Below, piece by piece: positions 46,094-53,986 of a DNA stretch of 64,000 bases. The stretch spans positions 930,001 through 994,000 of the forward strand of contig NZ_JAIRDQ010000001.1 of NCBI RefSeq assembly GCF_021458635.1, written 5' to 3'. Within the stretch, counting starts at the first letter, position 1. Each line of letters opens with the position of its first letter. This stretch comes from Bradyrhizobium monzae (GTDB lineage: Bacteria > Pseudomonadota > Alphaproteobacteria > Rhizobiales > Xanthobacteraceae). The notes beneath the pieces were generated by a model. That model was not told the origin of the DNA and did not search any database. It was given only the letters and a program-made list of their open reading frames with translations. The position numbers and the translations under genes are program-made.

Positions 46094-46203
46094 CCCTCAT
46101 CCTGAGGAGCCTGCGAAGCGGGCGTCTCGAAGGATGGCGACTGGGCGGGAGGTGGGCCTTCATGGTTCGAGACGCGCGTTCCGCGCTCCTCACCATGAGG
46201 AGC
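46094..46203. repeat. Intergenic repeat family C (dispersed imperfect palindrome)
   Basis: CCTCATCCTGAGGAGC at the left and GCTCCTCACCATGAGGAG at the right are imperfect inverted copies, with GCGTCTCGAAGGATGG and CATGGTTCGAGACGCGC as inner inverted arms. This is a different family from A and B. It separates convergent genes. Confidence 0.75.
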
Positions 46204-46216
46204 CAATGCCAGCGCG

Positions 46217-46426
46217 TCATGCCTTGTCGTTCGGGTGCGGATACTCGCAGCGCCAACGCACGGCCTGCCACTTCGGATGCTCGCCGACCCATTGCGCAAT
46301 GTAGGGCGGCGCGGCCATGGAGCATTGCGCCGGCGAGCCGCCAAAATTGAACACGAGATGCTGCTCCTCGCAGGTCGCAGGCGAGAGCACCGCACATACA
46401 GTCACCACCAGGTCGATCGGATTCAT
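46217..46426 (-). CDS. Small cysteine-containing exported-type protein (69 aa)
   Basis: A 69-residue protein beginning MNPIDLVVTVCAVLSPATCE, with four cysteines and a WRCEYPHPNDKA end. The N-terminus looks like a short export signal or a Cys-containing strand. The ATG at 46426 follows GAGGATCCCGGC. I have seen similar short proteins in many alphaproteobacteria but no function is attached to them. Confidence 0.65.
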   Translation of the reverse strand: MNPIDLVVTVCAVLSPATCEEQHLVFNFGGSPAQCSMAAPPYIAQWVGEHPKWQAVRWRCEYPHPNDKA

Positions 46427-46531
46427 GCCGGGATCCTCGCGCGGAAGCGATTAAGTCTAGCACAACGGGATACGTCCGGAGGAGCCGGAAGTTTCAATCC
46501 GGCGTGAGAAGCAGGAGGGGAACCCGCTCTG

Positions 46532-47401
46532 CTAGAAGTTGATCCCGAACACCAGCCGCGCCTGATGCCGCTCGAAATTGACGAGATCGAGATTGGCGCC
46601 CGATCCGGCCGGCCGGCCCCAGGCCTGCATGCTCCAGCTCAAAGTGAGCCGCGATTGCTCGGAGAGCTGGAAATAGGCGGTCGGTCCGACGAACAGGGCC
46701 TGGCCCGAGAACTCGCCGAGACCGATGCCTTCATACTGGCGGAAGTAGCGCATCTCTCCGCCGAGCAGCACGTTCGGGCTGACGCGCACCATGCCGGCGA
46801 AGGCGGCGCCGACGGTGGAGCTCTTCTCGGACAGCCCGCTCACCTCGAAGCGCGCCCATTCCGGCTGGTAGATCAAATTGATCGCGCCGATCGCAAAGTT
46901 CGGGATCAGTTCGCGATCGAAGGCGAGCGTGAAGTCAGTGCCGTACATCCGTCCCTTGGCGCCGCTGACCTCGTCGATGCGATCGCCATGGGCCTCGGCG
47001 GCGATCGTCATTCCGAACGGGGCGCTCTCGCGGTCGAGCAGGCGATAACGCAGGTCGAGCGAAAGGCCCTGGAAATTGAACTGGCGGCGGTCGCCGATAT
47101 CAGGGACGCCGGTGATGTCGTGCAGCGTCGCGGTGCTGCCGACCTCGATGCGAAAATTCGGCAACGGCACGATTTCGATCTCGACCTCCTGGCCGAGGGC
47201 GCGATAGGTGCCGCCGCCCTTGCCGAAGCGTCCTGTCGTCTGGGTCTGGAATTCGCGCTCGCCGGGATTACCGACATCGCTGCCGATCATGAAGCCGAAG
47301 ATATGCTCGGTGTCGAAGCCCTCTTCGGCCCTGGCGCACATTGGCACGAGCGTAAGTGTGCACGCGATCGCCGTCCAGATTGTGTGAGCTCCAATGCGCA
47401 T
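46532..47401 (-). CDS. Predicted outer-membrane beta-barrel protein next to pqqA and lanM
   Basis: A 289-residue protein with an export signal (about residues 1-25, ending CARAEE) and a mature part of alternating hydrophobic/polar strands ending LVFGINF with a C-terminal Phe, as in outer-membrane barrels. Strand-like segments include TLHDITGVPDIGDRRQFNFQ and MRYFRQYEGIGLGEF. The start at 47401 is chosen for the signal peptide; an ATG 36 bases upstream is also in frame. It follows pqqA by 60 bases on the same strand. Function unknown; a channel tied to PQQ or lanthanide is a possibility only. Confidence 0.72.
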   Translation of the reverse strand: MRIGAHTIWTAIACTLTLVPMCARAEEGFDTEHIFGFMIGSDVGNPGEREFQTQTTGRFGKGGGTYRALGQEVEIEIVPLPNFRIEVGSTATLHDITGVPDIGDRRQFNFQGLSLDLRYRLLDRESAPFGMTIAAEAHGDRIDEVSGAKGRMYGTDFTLAFDRELIPNFAIGAINLIYQPEWARFEVSGLSEKSSTVGAAFAGMVRVSPNVLLGGEMRYFRQYEGIGLGEFSGQALFVGPTAYFQLSEQSRLTLSWSMQAWGRPAGSGANLDLVNFERHQARLVFGINF

Positions 47402-47461
47402 TACGAACACTACCACGGCTTCGACGGTATTCGCCATCGAAGCCGCGGCAGGTCGTCAGTC

Positions 47462-47542
47462 TTACTTGCGCGCAGCGCAGGCGTACATGTTGATTTCCAT
47501 GCCGACCGGCACTTCCACGATCTTCGGAGCTTTCCAGGCCAT
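47462..47542 (-). CDS. pqqA: PqqA, precursor peptide of PQQ
   Basis: A 26-residue peptide reading MAWKAPKIVEVPVGMEINMY then ACAARK. It has the invariant Glu-x-x-x-Tyr pair (E16 and Y20) that is cross-linked and excised to make pyrroloquinoline quinone, and the typical PqqA opening (M-x-W-x-x-P, then V-G-M-E). A very good ribosome-binding site, GGGGAGACCCGA, precedes the ATG at 47542. No pqqB, C, D or E is nearby, so it is an orphan precursor gene. It lies between lanM and the outer-membrane protein gene, both on the same strand. Confidence 0.88.
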   Translation of the reverse strand: MAWKAPKIVEVPVGMEINMYACAARK

Positions 47543-47711
47543 TCGGGTCTCCCCAAGGATTGAGCGCGACATCGCGCCGGGCAAAACCTAGGGCTGCCTC
47601 ATGCGCCGCGCAAGCCTGGAATCGGACCACGAACACAGCGAACTGTCGCTCACACGCATGCAGTTCACTCTCGGGCAAACCGCCTTCGCTCCCAGTCAAG
47701 CGCGGCTGCTC

Positions 47712-48104
47712 TCAACGCAACAGCCGCAGCAATGCGCGACCCGCGCGCGCGTTCAGCTCCTTCGCATCCAGCGTTCCATCCTTGTCGGGATTCGCCGCGT
47801 TGAAGCGCTGCTCCACCACCGCAAGATATTCGTCGAGCGTCAGCGTCCCGTCGTGATCAGGATCGGCGGCTGCGAGTTCTTTCGCCGTTAACCGTCCGCG
47901 CAATTCACGCACGTCGAGTGTCCCGTCATGATCCGGGTCAAGCTTGGCGAACAGCGCGGCGGCCGCCTTCTTCACCTCGGCCAGATCGAGCGTGCCGTCA
48001 TTGTCGGTGTCGAACATTTTGACCGCGCCGCCGGATGCCGACCAGGCCGGACCGGAGAGCACGGCGAACGTGAGCGCAAGCGCAATCGAGCGACGCGATA
48101 TCAT
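47712..48104 (-). CDS. lanM: Lanmodulin, lanthanide-binding EF-hand protein
   Basis: A 130-residue exported protein (signal about 1-23, ending WSAS). Four EF-hand loops sit at residues 32-43 (DTDNDGTLDLAE), 56-67 (DPDHDGTLDVRE), 81-92 (DPDHDGTLTLDE) and 105-116 (NPDKDGTLDAKE). The linkers are only 12, 13 and 12 residues, and loops 2-4 have Pro at position 2; both are hallmarks of lanmodulin rather than calmodulin. Loop 4 starts with Asn, as in M. extorquens LanM. Departures are Thr for Pro in loop 1 and Thr at position 9 of loop 3. It should buffer lanthanide in the periplasm. The start follows GGGAGGTCAAA; it is divergent from a PQQ dehydrogenase gene. Confidence 0.92.
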   Translation of the reverse strand: MISRRSIALALTFAVLSGPAWSASGGAVKMFDTDNDGTLDLAEVKKAAAALFAKLDPDHDGTLDVRELRGRLTAKELAAADPDHDGTLTLDEYLAVVEQRFNAANPDKDGTLDAKELNARAGRALLRLLR

Positions 48105-48435
48105 TTTGACCTCCCGACCGTGAGCCCCGATTCGCAGGGGCATAGCGACAACATAAGTCCGCAAGCCGACCTCGGTTCAAGCCGAATTGCGATGCTTCGC
48201 CCCGACGAACCGGCTCGCGCCAAAATTTCGCGCCGCGCCAATCTTCGCGCCGTGGAAATTGGTGCAGCGCATTCGCGCAAGACGAACAAAATTTCTCGAA
48301 GATTGCCGCATCAAGCCTGGCATCTGGCGTCCAAACTATCGGCAAGCCGCGTTCGACTTTCGTATTGACGGGTTTTGCATTCGAGCCGAGTGTTGCTCCC
48401 GCAGCGCCAAAAGGCGCGCATATTGGGAGGAACGG
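48105..48435. promoter_or_regulatory. Divergent control region between lanM and a PQQ dehydrogenase gene
   Basis: These 331 bases contain no gene and must carry promoters in both directions. Three spaced CGCGCC-containing units near 48225-48260 (for example CGCGCCAAAATTT, CGCGCCAATCTT, CGCGCCGTGGAAATT) could be operator repeats. No promoter boxes can be assigned with confidence. Confidence 0.4.
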
Positions 48436-50100
48436 ATGAAACGCTTTGCGATGGCCGCGAGCCTCGTCATATCCGCATGCTCGGTTGCGAGCGCACAGAC
48501 GACCGATCAACTGGTCAAAGGCGCAACCGATACGTCGAACGTTCTCAATTACGGGATGGGCTACAATCTCCAGCGCTTCTCGACGCTGAACCAGGTCAAC
48601 AAGGACAACGTCAAGAACCTCGTCCCGGTCTGGAACTACTCCTTCAACGACGATCGCAGCGAGGAATCGCAGCCGCTGGTGTACCAGGGCGTGATCTACG
48701 TGACCTCTCACAATGCGACCATGGCGGTCGACGCCAAGACCGGCAAGCAGATCTGGAAATCCAAGATCGAATATCCGGCCGAGACACCGCGCATCGTCTG
48801 CTGCGGCATCATCAACCGCGGCGCCGCTCTCTTTGACGGCAAACTGTTCCGCACCACGCTCGACGCCAACGTGATCGCGATCGACGCCAAGGACGGCAAG
48901 GAGCTGTGGCGGCAGAAGGCGGCCGACATCAAGGAAGGCTATTCGATGACGGTGGCGCCGCTGGTCGCTGACGGCGTCGTCATCACCGGCATCTCCGGCG
49001 CCGAATTCGGCACCCGCGGTTTCATCGACGGCTGGGATCCGGCAACGGGCAAGCATCTCTGGCGCACCCATTCGGTCCCCTCGCCGGACGAGCCCGGCGG
49101 CGACACCTGGAAGGGCGACACCTGGAAGCTCGGCGGCGGCTCGACCTGGATCACGGGCTCCTATGATCCCGAGCTGAACACGGTCTATTGGGGCATCGGC
49201 AATCCCGGCCCGTTCAACGCGGCCGTTCGCCCCGGCGACAATCTCTACACCTGTTCCGTGCTGGCGATGGATCCCAAGACCGGCAAGATCAAGTGGCACT
49301 ACCAGTTCTCGCCGAACAATCCGTTCGACTATGACTCGGTGGCCGAGATGGTCCTCGCCGATATGAACGTCGAGGGCAAGCCGACCAAGGTGCTGATGGA
49401 TGCCAACCGCAACGGCTTCTTCTACGTGCTCGACCGCACCAACGGAAAGTTGCTCGCGGCCAATCCTTACGTGAAAGTGAATTGGGCCACCGGCGTCGAC
49501 CTGAAGACCGGCCGTCCGATCGAGACCGACGTCGTCAAGGATGCGCGCGAGGGCAAGAAGGTCACCGTCTATCCGTCGATCCTCGGCGGCAAGAACTGGG
49601 AGCCGATGTCGTTCAACCCGCAGACCGGCCTCGCCTACGCCAACACGCTCGCCTTCGGCGGCAGATACAAGTCGGAGCCGGCCACCTTCAAGCAGGGTGA
49701 ATGGTATCTCGGCATGGACCTGACCGATCCCTGGGAATGGGGTGACGGCGCGCGCGGCCATCTGAAGGCGATCGATCCGATGACCGGCAAGGCGAAGTGG
49801 GAGGCGGCAAGCGACATCCCGCGCTTCTCCGGCGTGTTGTCGACCGCGGGCGGCGTGGTGTTCACGGGGGCGCTGACCGGCGAGTTCGAGGCCTTCGACG
49901 CCGACACCGGCAAGAAGCTCTGGCAGTTCCAGACCGGCTCCGGCATCGAGGGGCAGCCGGTGACCTGGCAGCAGGACGGCGTGCAGTACATCGCCGTCAC
50001 GAGCGGCTATGGCGGCGTCTACTCGCTGTTCTCCGGCGACGAGCGACTGGCCAAGGTCCCGCCGGGCGGCTCGCTCTGGGTCTTTGCGGTGAAGCAGTAA
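48436..50100 (+). CDS. PQQ-dependent alcohol dehydrogenase, lanthanide-type (XoxF/ExaF-like)
   Basis: A 554-residue periplasmic quinoprotein with a signal peptide (1-20) and an eight-bladed propeller. It has the vicinal Cys122-Cys123 (IVCCGI) that stacks on PQQ, Glu190 (SGAEFG), Asn256 (GIGNPG), catalytic Asp298 and the extra Asp300 (PFDYDS) that marks lanthanide-dependent enzymes. Ends SLWVFAVKQ. The start follows GGGAGGAACGG. A cytochrome c and a MoxJ-like binding protein follow closely, likely as its electron acceptor and helper. The substrate (methanol, ethanol or other alcohol) is not fixed by sequence. Confidence 0.9.
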   Translation: MKRFAMAASLVISACSVASAQTTDQLVKGATDTSNVLNYGMGYNLQRFSTLNQVNKDNVKNLVPVWNYSFNDDRSEESQPLVYQGVIYVTSHNATMAVDAKTGKQIWKSKIEYPAETPRIVCCGIINRGAALFDGKLFRTTLDANVIAIDAKDGKELWRQKAADIKEGYSMTVAPLVADGVVITGISGAEFGTRGFIDGWDPATGKHLWRTHSVPSPDEPGGDTWKGDTWKLGGGSTWITGSYDPELNTVYWGIGNPGPFNAAVRPGDNLYTCSVLAMDPKTGKIKWHYQFSPNNPFDYDSVAEMVLADMNVEGKPTKVLMDANRNGFFYVLDRTNGKLLAANPYVKVNWATGVDLKTGRPIETDVVKDAREGKKVTVYPSILGGKNWEPMSFNPQTGLAYANTLAFGGRYKSEPATFKQGEWYLGMDLTDPWEWGDGARGHLKAIDPMTGKAKWEAASDIPRFSGVLSTAGGVVFTGALTGEFEAFDADTGKKLWQFQTGSGIEGQPVTWQQDGVQYIAVTSGYGGVYSLFSGDERLAKVPPGGSLWVFAVKQ

Positions 50101-50112
50101 CGGCAAGACACG

Positions 50113-50466
50113 TTGAGAGACATAGCTCACAAGACGGTGGCGATCCTCGCCACCGTCGCGGTGCTGACGGTCGCGCTTGCGGCGACCGTTCGTGCCGCGG
50201 ATGATCCGAACGGCAATCCGCTGCAGGCGCAAATCGACCACGGCAAGTCGACCTATGCCGAAAAATGCTCGCACTGCCACGGCCCCAACATGATGAATTC
50301 CGGCACGATCACGCCGGACCTGCGCGCCTTTCCCGACGACAGGACGCGCTTCGTCACCACCGTCAAGAACGGCAAGAACAACAAGATGCCGCCCTGGGGT
50401 GACATCCTCAACGATGACGAGATCGGCGATCTCTGGGCCTTCATCTCGAGCCGGAGAAAACCATGA
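50113..50466 (+). CDS. Class I-type cytochrome c, partner of the PQQ dehydrogenase
   Basis: A 117-residue exported protein beginning with TTG at 50113 (a GTG at 50137 is an alternative). Signal peptide to about residue 29. Haem motif CSHCH (residues 52-56) and the probable axial Met in NKMPPWGD. It lies 12 bases after the dehydrogenase and overlaps the next gene by ATGA, so it is likely the direct electron acceptor. Confidence 0.85.
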   Translation: MRDIAHKTVAILATVAVLTVALAATVRAADDPNGNPLQAQIDHGKSTYAEKCSHCHGPNMMNSGTITPDLRAFPDDRTRFVTTVKNGKNNKMPPWGDILNDDEIGDLWAFISSRRKP

Positions 50467-51401
50467 GAGATCGGCTGGCAGCACTCGGCCTCGCGATCAT
50501 GCTCGCAGCACCGGCGACCGCGACCTGGACGTCAGCTTGGGCGGCAGATCCGTTGAGCATCTGTCTCGACGAGGACCGCCCGCCGCTCTCGGCGCATCAC
50601 CGGGGCAAGCCGGATTCGGGCTTCGACGTGCTGCTGGCACAGGCGATCGCGGACCGGATGGGGCGCCCTCTCAAAATCCAATGGTTCGAGAGCAAGCTGG
50701 ACGAGGATTCGAGCCCGCAGCTCGAGGCCAATGCGCTGCTGTCGGACGGCCGTTGCTCACTGGTTGGCGGCTACGCGCTGACGACGGATTCCCTCGTCAA
50801 GCCCGGCCTGAAGACGGCGCGCTTGCCGGATTTCGCGGGCGCCACGCGCGATGACCGGCGCCGCCGCGTCGCGCTCGGCGAGCTCGCGCCGAGCGGGCCT
50901 TACGTTTATTCGCCGATGACGGTGGTCCTCGGGCCGAAGGCGCGCGATCGCAAGATCGGCGATATCGGCGACCTCGCGGGCCTGCGCCTCGCGATCGAAA
51001 GCGGATCGCTCGGCGACGCCATCCTGATGACCTTCGACAAGGGACGGCTGATCGACAACATCACCCATCTCGTGCCCACCCGCGACGACCTCATGGGCGC
51101 GCTCGATCGCGGCGATTATGACGCGACCCTGATTGATCTCGCGCGCTACGACGCGCACCGCGCCGCGCATCCCGACACGGCGATAGCAGCCTCCGGCTAT
51201 TATTACCCGATCGGAGCCAATCGCGGCTATGTCGGGCTTGGCAGCGATCCTGCCTTGATCGAGGCCGTCAACAAGGCGCTGACGGATCTCGCGACCGAGG
51301 GCAAGATCGCCGAATTCGGCAAGCAAGCCGGCCTGACCTATCTGCCGCCGCGCGAGCCGGCGATCCTCGGGGACGTCTGGACGAAGATCATCCAGCGGTG
51401 A
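50463..51401 (+). CDS. MoxJ/XoxJ-like periplasmic binding protein
   Basis: A 312-residue exported protein (signal to about residue 28, SAWAAD) with the family-3 solute-binding fold: LSICLDEDRPPLSAHHRGKP, then DGRCSLVGGYALTTDSL and ALDRGDYDATLIDLARYDAH. In methanol oxidation clusters MoxJ/XoxJ proteins act with the dehydrogenase rather than in transport. It is coupled (ATGA) to the cytochrome gene. Second such protein in the island after that at 39878. Confidence 0.78.
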   Translation: MRDRLAALGLAIMLAAPATATWTSAWAADPLSICLDEDRPPLSAHHRGKPDSGFDVLLAQAIADRMGRPLKIQWFESKLDEDSSPQLEANALLSDGRCSLVGGYALTTDSLVKPGLKTARLPDFAGATRDDRRRRVALGELAPSGPYVYSPMTVVLGPKARDRKIGDIGDLAGLRLAIESGSLGDAILMTFDKGRLIDNITHLVPTRDDLMGALDRGDYDATLIDLARYDAHRAAHPDTAIAASGYYYPIGANRGYVGLGSDPALIEAVNKALTDLATEGKIAEFGKQAGLTYLPPREPAILGDVWTKIIQR

Positions 51402-51470
51402 GGTGGGCTCCCGTGTCCCCGACGCGCCGGGGCACGAGGCGAAAATCTTCGCGCAAGGCTGCGTCAGCAT

Positions 51471-51557
51471 CGTCATTGCGAGCGTAGCGAAGCAATCCAG
51501 AGTCCTTCCTGAGAGGGACCCTGGATTGCTTCGTCGCAAGAGCTCCTCGCAATGACG
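51471..51557. repeat. Palindromic intergenic repeat, family A copy 3
   Basis: Left arm starts CGTCATTGCGAGCGTAGCGA at 51471; right arm ends AGCTCCTCGCAATGACG near 51557. Here the longer arm variant (CGTCGCAAGAGCTCC) is on the right, the mirror image of copy 2. It ends the dehydrogenase-cytochrome-MoxJ unit. Confidence 0.88.
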
Positions 51558-51638
51558 GAGTGCGGAGCAGCGGCATCAACTCGCCTGACGGCGCCTCAAA
51601 CCGTATGATGCGCGCTTCATCCGTCCTTTCGGTGCCCC

Positions 51639-51955
51639 GTGAATTCCCCCACCGTCTCGCCCCCCTCAACAAGCCTGCGCGATGTCCTTGCCCGCGAAAT
51701 CAAGCGCGGCGCGCTGATCGTCGTCGGCCCGTTCGTTGCCGCTCTCGCTATATCGTCGGCTTCGGCCTGCGCTGCTTCTTCATTGCGCTCGCTGCATCCT
51801 TTGCCGGCGGCGCCAGCGGCATAGCGGAGGAGCGCGTCGCCAATGTGATCACCGGTGGCGCGTTCGGTCTCATCGCGGTGGCACTGACCGACATCGTCTG
51901 GCAGCGCGTGATGCGAAAAGGTGGTTCGCCCCCTTCGCGTCCGACCAAAGCCTAG
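51639..51955 (+). pseudogene. Small membrane protein, apparently frameshifted
   Basis: A GTG at 51639 opens MNSPTVSPPSTSLRDVLARE and IKRGALIVVGPFVAALA. The hydrophobic sequence then continues only in another frame: YIVGFGLRCFFIALAASFAG, then VITGGAFGLIAVALTDIVWQ to a stop at 51955. Joining the two near 51750 would give a coherent small protein of about 105 residues with two to three membrane helices. One indel, real or from sequencing, explains this. The family is not recognised. Confidence 0.5.
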
Positions 51956-52041
51956 TGTCGCAAGCGCCATGGCCGGCTATGATCATGCGGTGCCGCCGGA
52001 AGCCCCTTGCGTTGCCCTCCCGAACGAGAAAGGCCGTTCGC

Positions 52042-52467
52042 ATGAGACCCGATGCCGTCGCCGTGGCCGCCCTGGTCATCCTGCTTTTTCCGATGGGCTA
52101 TTTCCTGCTGGCGTCGCCCGCTTTCCTGCTGGTGAGGCTCGACATCCCGCCCGTCACCCAGCTATTGCGCGGGATGTTCAACACCCAGTTCAGAATGGTG
52201 AGCGTCGCGGGCATCGTCGGGACGGCGGCTTTCATCTTCGCCGGACGACCGCTGTTCGCGGCAGGCATTGGTCTGATTGCAGTCCTCGCGATCCGAGGCC
52301 GCCCGTGGTTCATGCGACAGATCGACGACCAGCTCAGTGCCAGAGATGCAGGCGATGCGAACGCGGTGCGCCAGCTGCGTCGTTTGCATTGGAAAGCAAT
52401 GCTGTGCAACGCGGTGCTGGTCGCCGCTCTCGTGGCCAGCATTCCCTACGTCGCCATATCAGCGTGA
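52042..52467 (+). CDS. Small integral membrane protein, function unknown
   Basis: A 141-residue protein with hydrophobic helices at about residues 5-30, 50-66, 70-85 and 118-138, separated by a charged loop (RQIDDQLSARDAGDANAVRQ). The start at 52042 is preceded by a weak AAAGG. It lies between the frameshifted gene and the convergent AraC regulator. No motif suggests a role. Confidence 0.65.
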   Translation: MRPDAVAVAALVILLFPMGYFLLASPAFLLVRLDIPPVTQLLRGMFNTQFRMVSVAGIVGTAAFIFAGRPLFAAGIGLIAVLAIRGRPWFMRQIDDQLSARDAGDANAVRQLRRLHWKAMLCNAVLVAALVASIPYVAISA

Positions 52468-52506
52468 GCGGATCGGAAGTGCGACGAGCCGCAGCGTGAG
52501 GCCCGC

Positions 52507-53475
52507 TTAATTCTCGTCCACGGCAACAGCGCCCTGTTGCCCCTTGTGGATCGAGGACGGCACCACGCCGAAATATTTCCGGAACACGCGGCTGAAATGC
52601 GATGAGCTGGAGAAGCCCCACGAGAACGCGACGTCGGTGATGGTCTTGCCGCCGTGGGCCTCGAGCTCCTGGCGGCAGTTCTGCAGGCGAGCCTGCCAGA
52701 TGTAATCGCTCACCGTGGTGCCGCGCTCCGAGAACAGCATGTGCAGATAGCGCTTGGAGCAGCCGAGCTCGGCGGAGATCTGGTCGATGCACAGATCGGG
52801 ATCGCGCAGGTGCTCGCGGATGAAAAATTGAGCACGCACATACATCGCCTCGGGCCCGACCCGATCGAACATCGTGTCGGCTTCGCGCAGCGGCAGCAGC
52901 AACAGGTCGATCAGCGAATCGGCAACACCGACCGCGCTGTTGGCCGACAGCTTCGCCGCCTCGTCGAACGTGGCATGGACGAAATCATGGGCGATCCGTC
53001 CCGTCCCCGTCTTCGCCGACAGCTTGCAGGCCGGCATGCGTTGCGACGGGAAACCGCGATCGCGCAGCAACGCCTTCGGAACGATCACCACGTCGTGCCG
53101 CGTGAAGGCGGGACTGACGATCAGATGCGGGCATGAGACGTCATAGGCGATGATGTCGCCAGGGTTCAGCTCGATGTGGCGGCCTTCCTGCTCGAAGTAA
53201 GACACGCCGTATGTCTGGAAGTGAATTTTGATGTACGGGTGCTCATTCGCCTTGGCGCGCGCCAGCGTGTGCGCGATGCGATGCTGGCTGACCTCGATCT
53301 GACAGAGCTTGAGGCGCGACACGCTGGTGTAGTCGATGCGCCCTTCGAGCGAGGATGCTTCCAGCGGATCGACATCGAAGTGCCCGCACAGACTCGTCAG
53401 CCCGTCGATCCAACTCTGGATCTGTCGCTTCGGCGTCAGTCCGGTCGTCGAGAGCGTGTGAATTGTGTCGGACAT
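52507..53475 (-). CDS. AraC-family regulator divergent from xoxF
   Basis: A 322-residue regulator. The N-terminal sensing part resembles the AraC-binding-2 type (TYGVSYFEQEGRHIELNPGD, IIAYDVSCPHLIVSP). The C-terminal double helix-turn-helix includes DPDLCIDQISAELGCSKRYL and ITDVAFSWGFSSSSHFSRVF. The start at 53475 is chosen as the first Met after a leader with no protein character. It is divergent from xoxF, with about 510 bases between, so it is a candidate regulator of xoxF and perhaps of the formaldehyde genes. Confidence 0.86.
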   Translation of the reverse strand: MSDTIHTLSTTGLTPKRQIQSWIDGLTSLCGHFDVDPLEASSLEGRIDYTSVSRLKLCQIEVSQHRIAHTLARAKANEHPYIKIHFQTYGVSYFEQEGRHIELNPGDIIAYDVSCPHLIVSPAFTRHDVVIVPKALLRDRGFPSQRMPACKLSAKTGTGRIAHDFVHATFDEAAKLSANSAVGVADSLIDLLLLPLREADTMFDRVGPEAMYVRAQFFIREHLRDPDLCIDQISAELGCSKRYLHMLFSERGTTVSDYIWQARLQNCRQELEAHGGKTITDVAFSWGFSSSSHFSRVFRKYFGVVPSSIHKGQQGAVAVDEN

Positions 53476-53986
53476 TAATCCAGCCACTGGTGATACCCGG
53501 AGATTCGACGCGAATCGCGGCCAGCGCCCGCTGGAGCCCTCAGCCATGATTGCGTGACGTTTACCTCAAATTTGGCGGTCTTTTGAAACGAGCGCCATCG
53601 TTCCTTTGCCACCCTTGAACGTTAATCCTCCGCCTTAGTTGCACCGCCGTCAAGGGGAACCTGAGCGCTGCGCGCGGCACCGGGCCGCACGGAAGCCGCT
53701 GAATTCGCTACCGCAAAATCAAAAACTTTGCCGCCGTGCGCTGTCGAGCAAAGCGGGTTCACTCTTGGGCAAGTTTCCTGTTGGCGAAGTCGTTAGGGAT
53801 TGCGGCAGGAACAAAAAGAACGGGCCGCTCCTGCACGTGGACCCGTAGCTCTCATCGGAGGAGGAAACAGCACGCATCGTTTCTGGTCCCCAACGTGACC
53901 GCCCTGCACGAGCAGACGCCGGACGAGAAGCCCGGTGATTGAGCAATGCTTCGGAAACAATAAACGAGACCAACGGAGGAATGACT
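53476..53986. promoter_or_regulatory. Control region between araC-type gene and xoxF
   Basis: About 510 bases without a gene. It must hold the promoter for xoxF and for the divergent AraC gene, and a long xoxF leader is possible. A strong ribosome-binding site ACGGAGGA at 53973-53980 sits directly before an ATG at 53981 (too close) and seven bases before the ATG at 53987, which decides the xoxF start. I cannot assign promoter boxes. Confidence 0.5.

Noticed and set aside
47712..48104. Calmodulin-like calcium protein
   Set aside because: Linkers of 12-13 residues, Pro at loop position 2, a signal peptide and the PQQ/lanthanide context fit lanmodulin much better.
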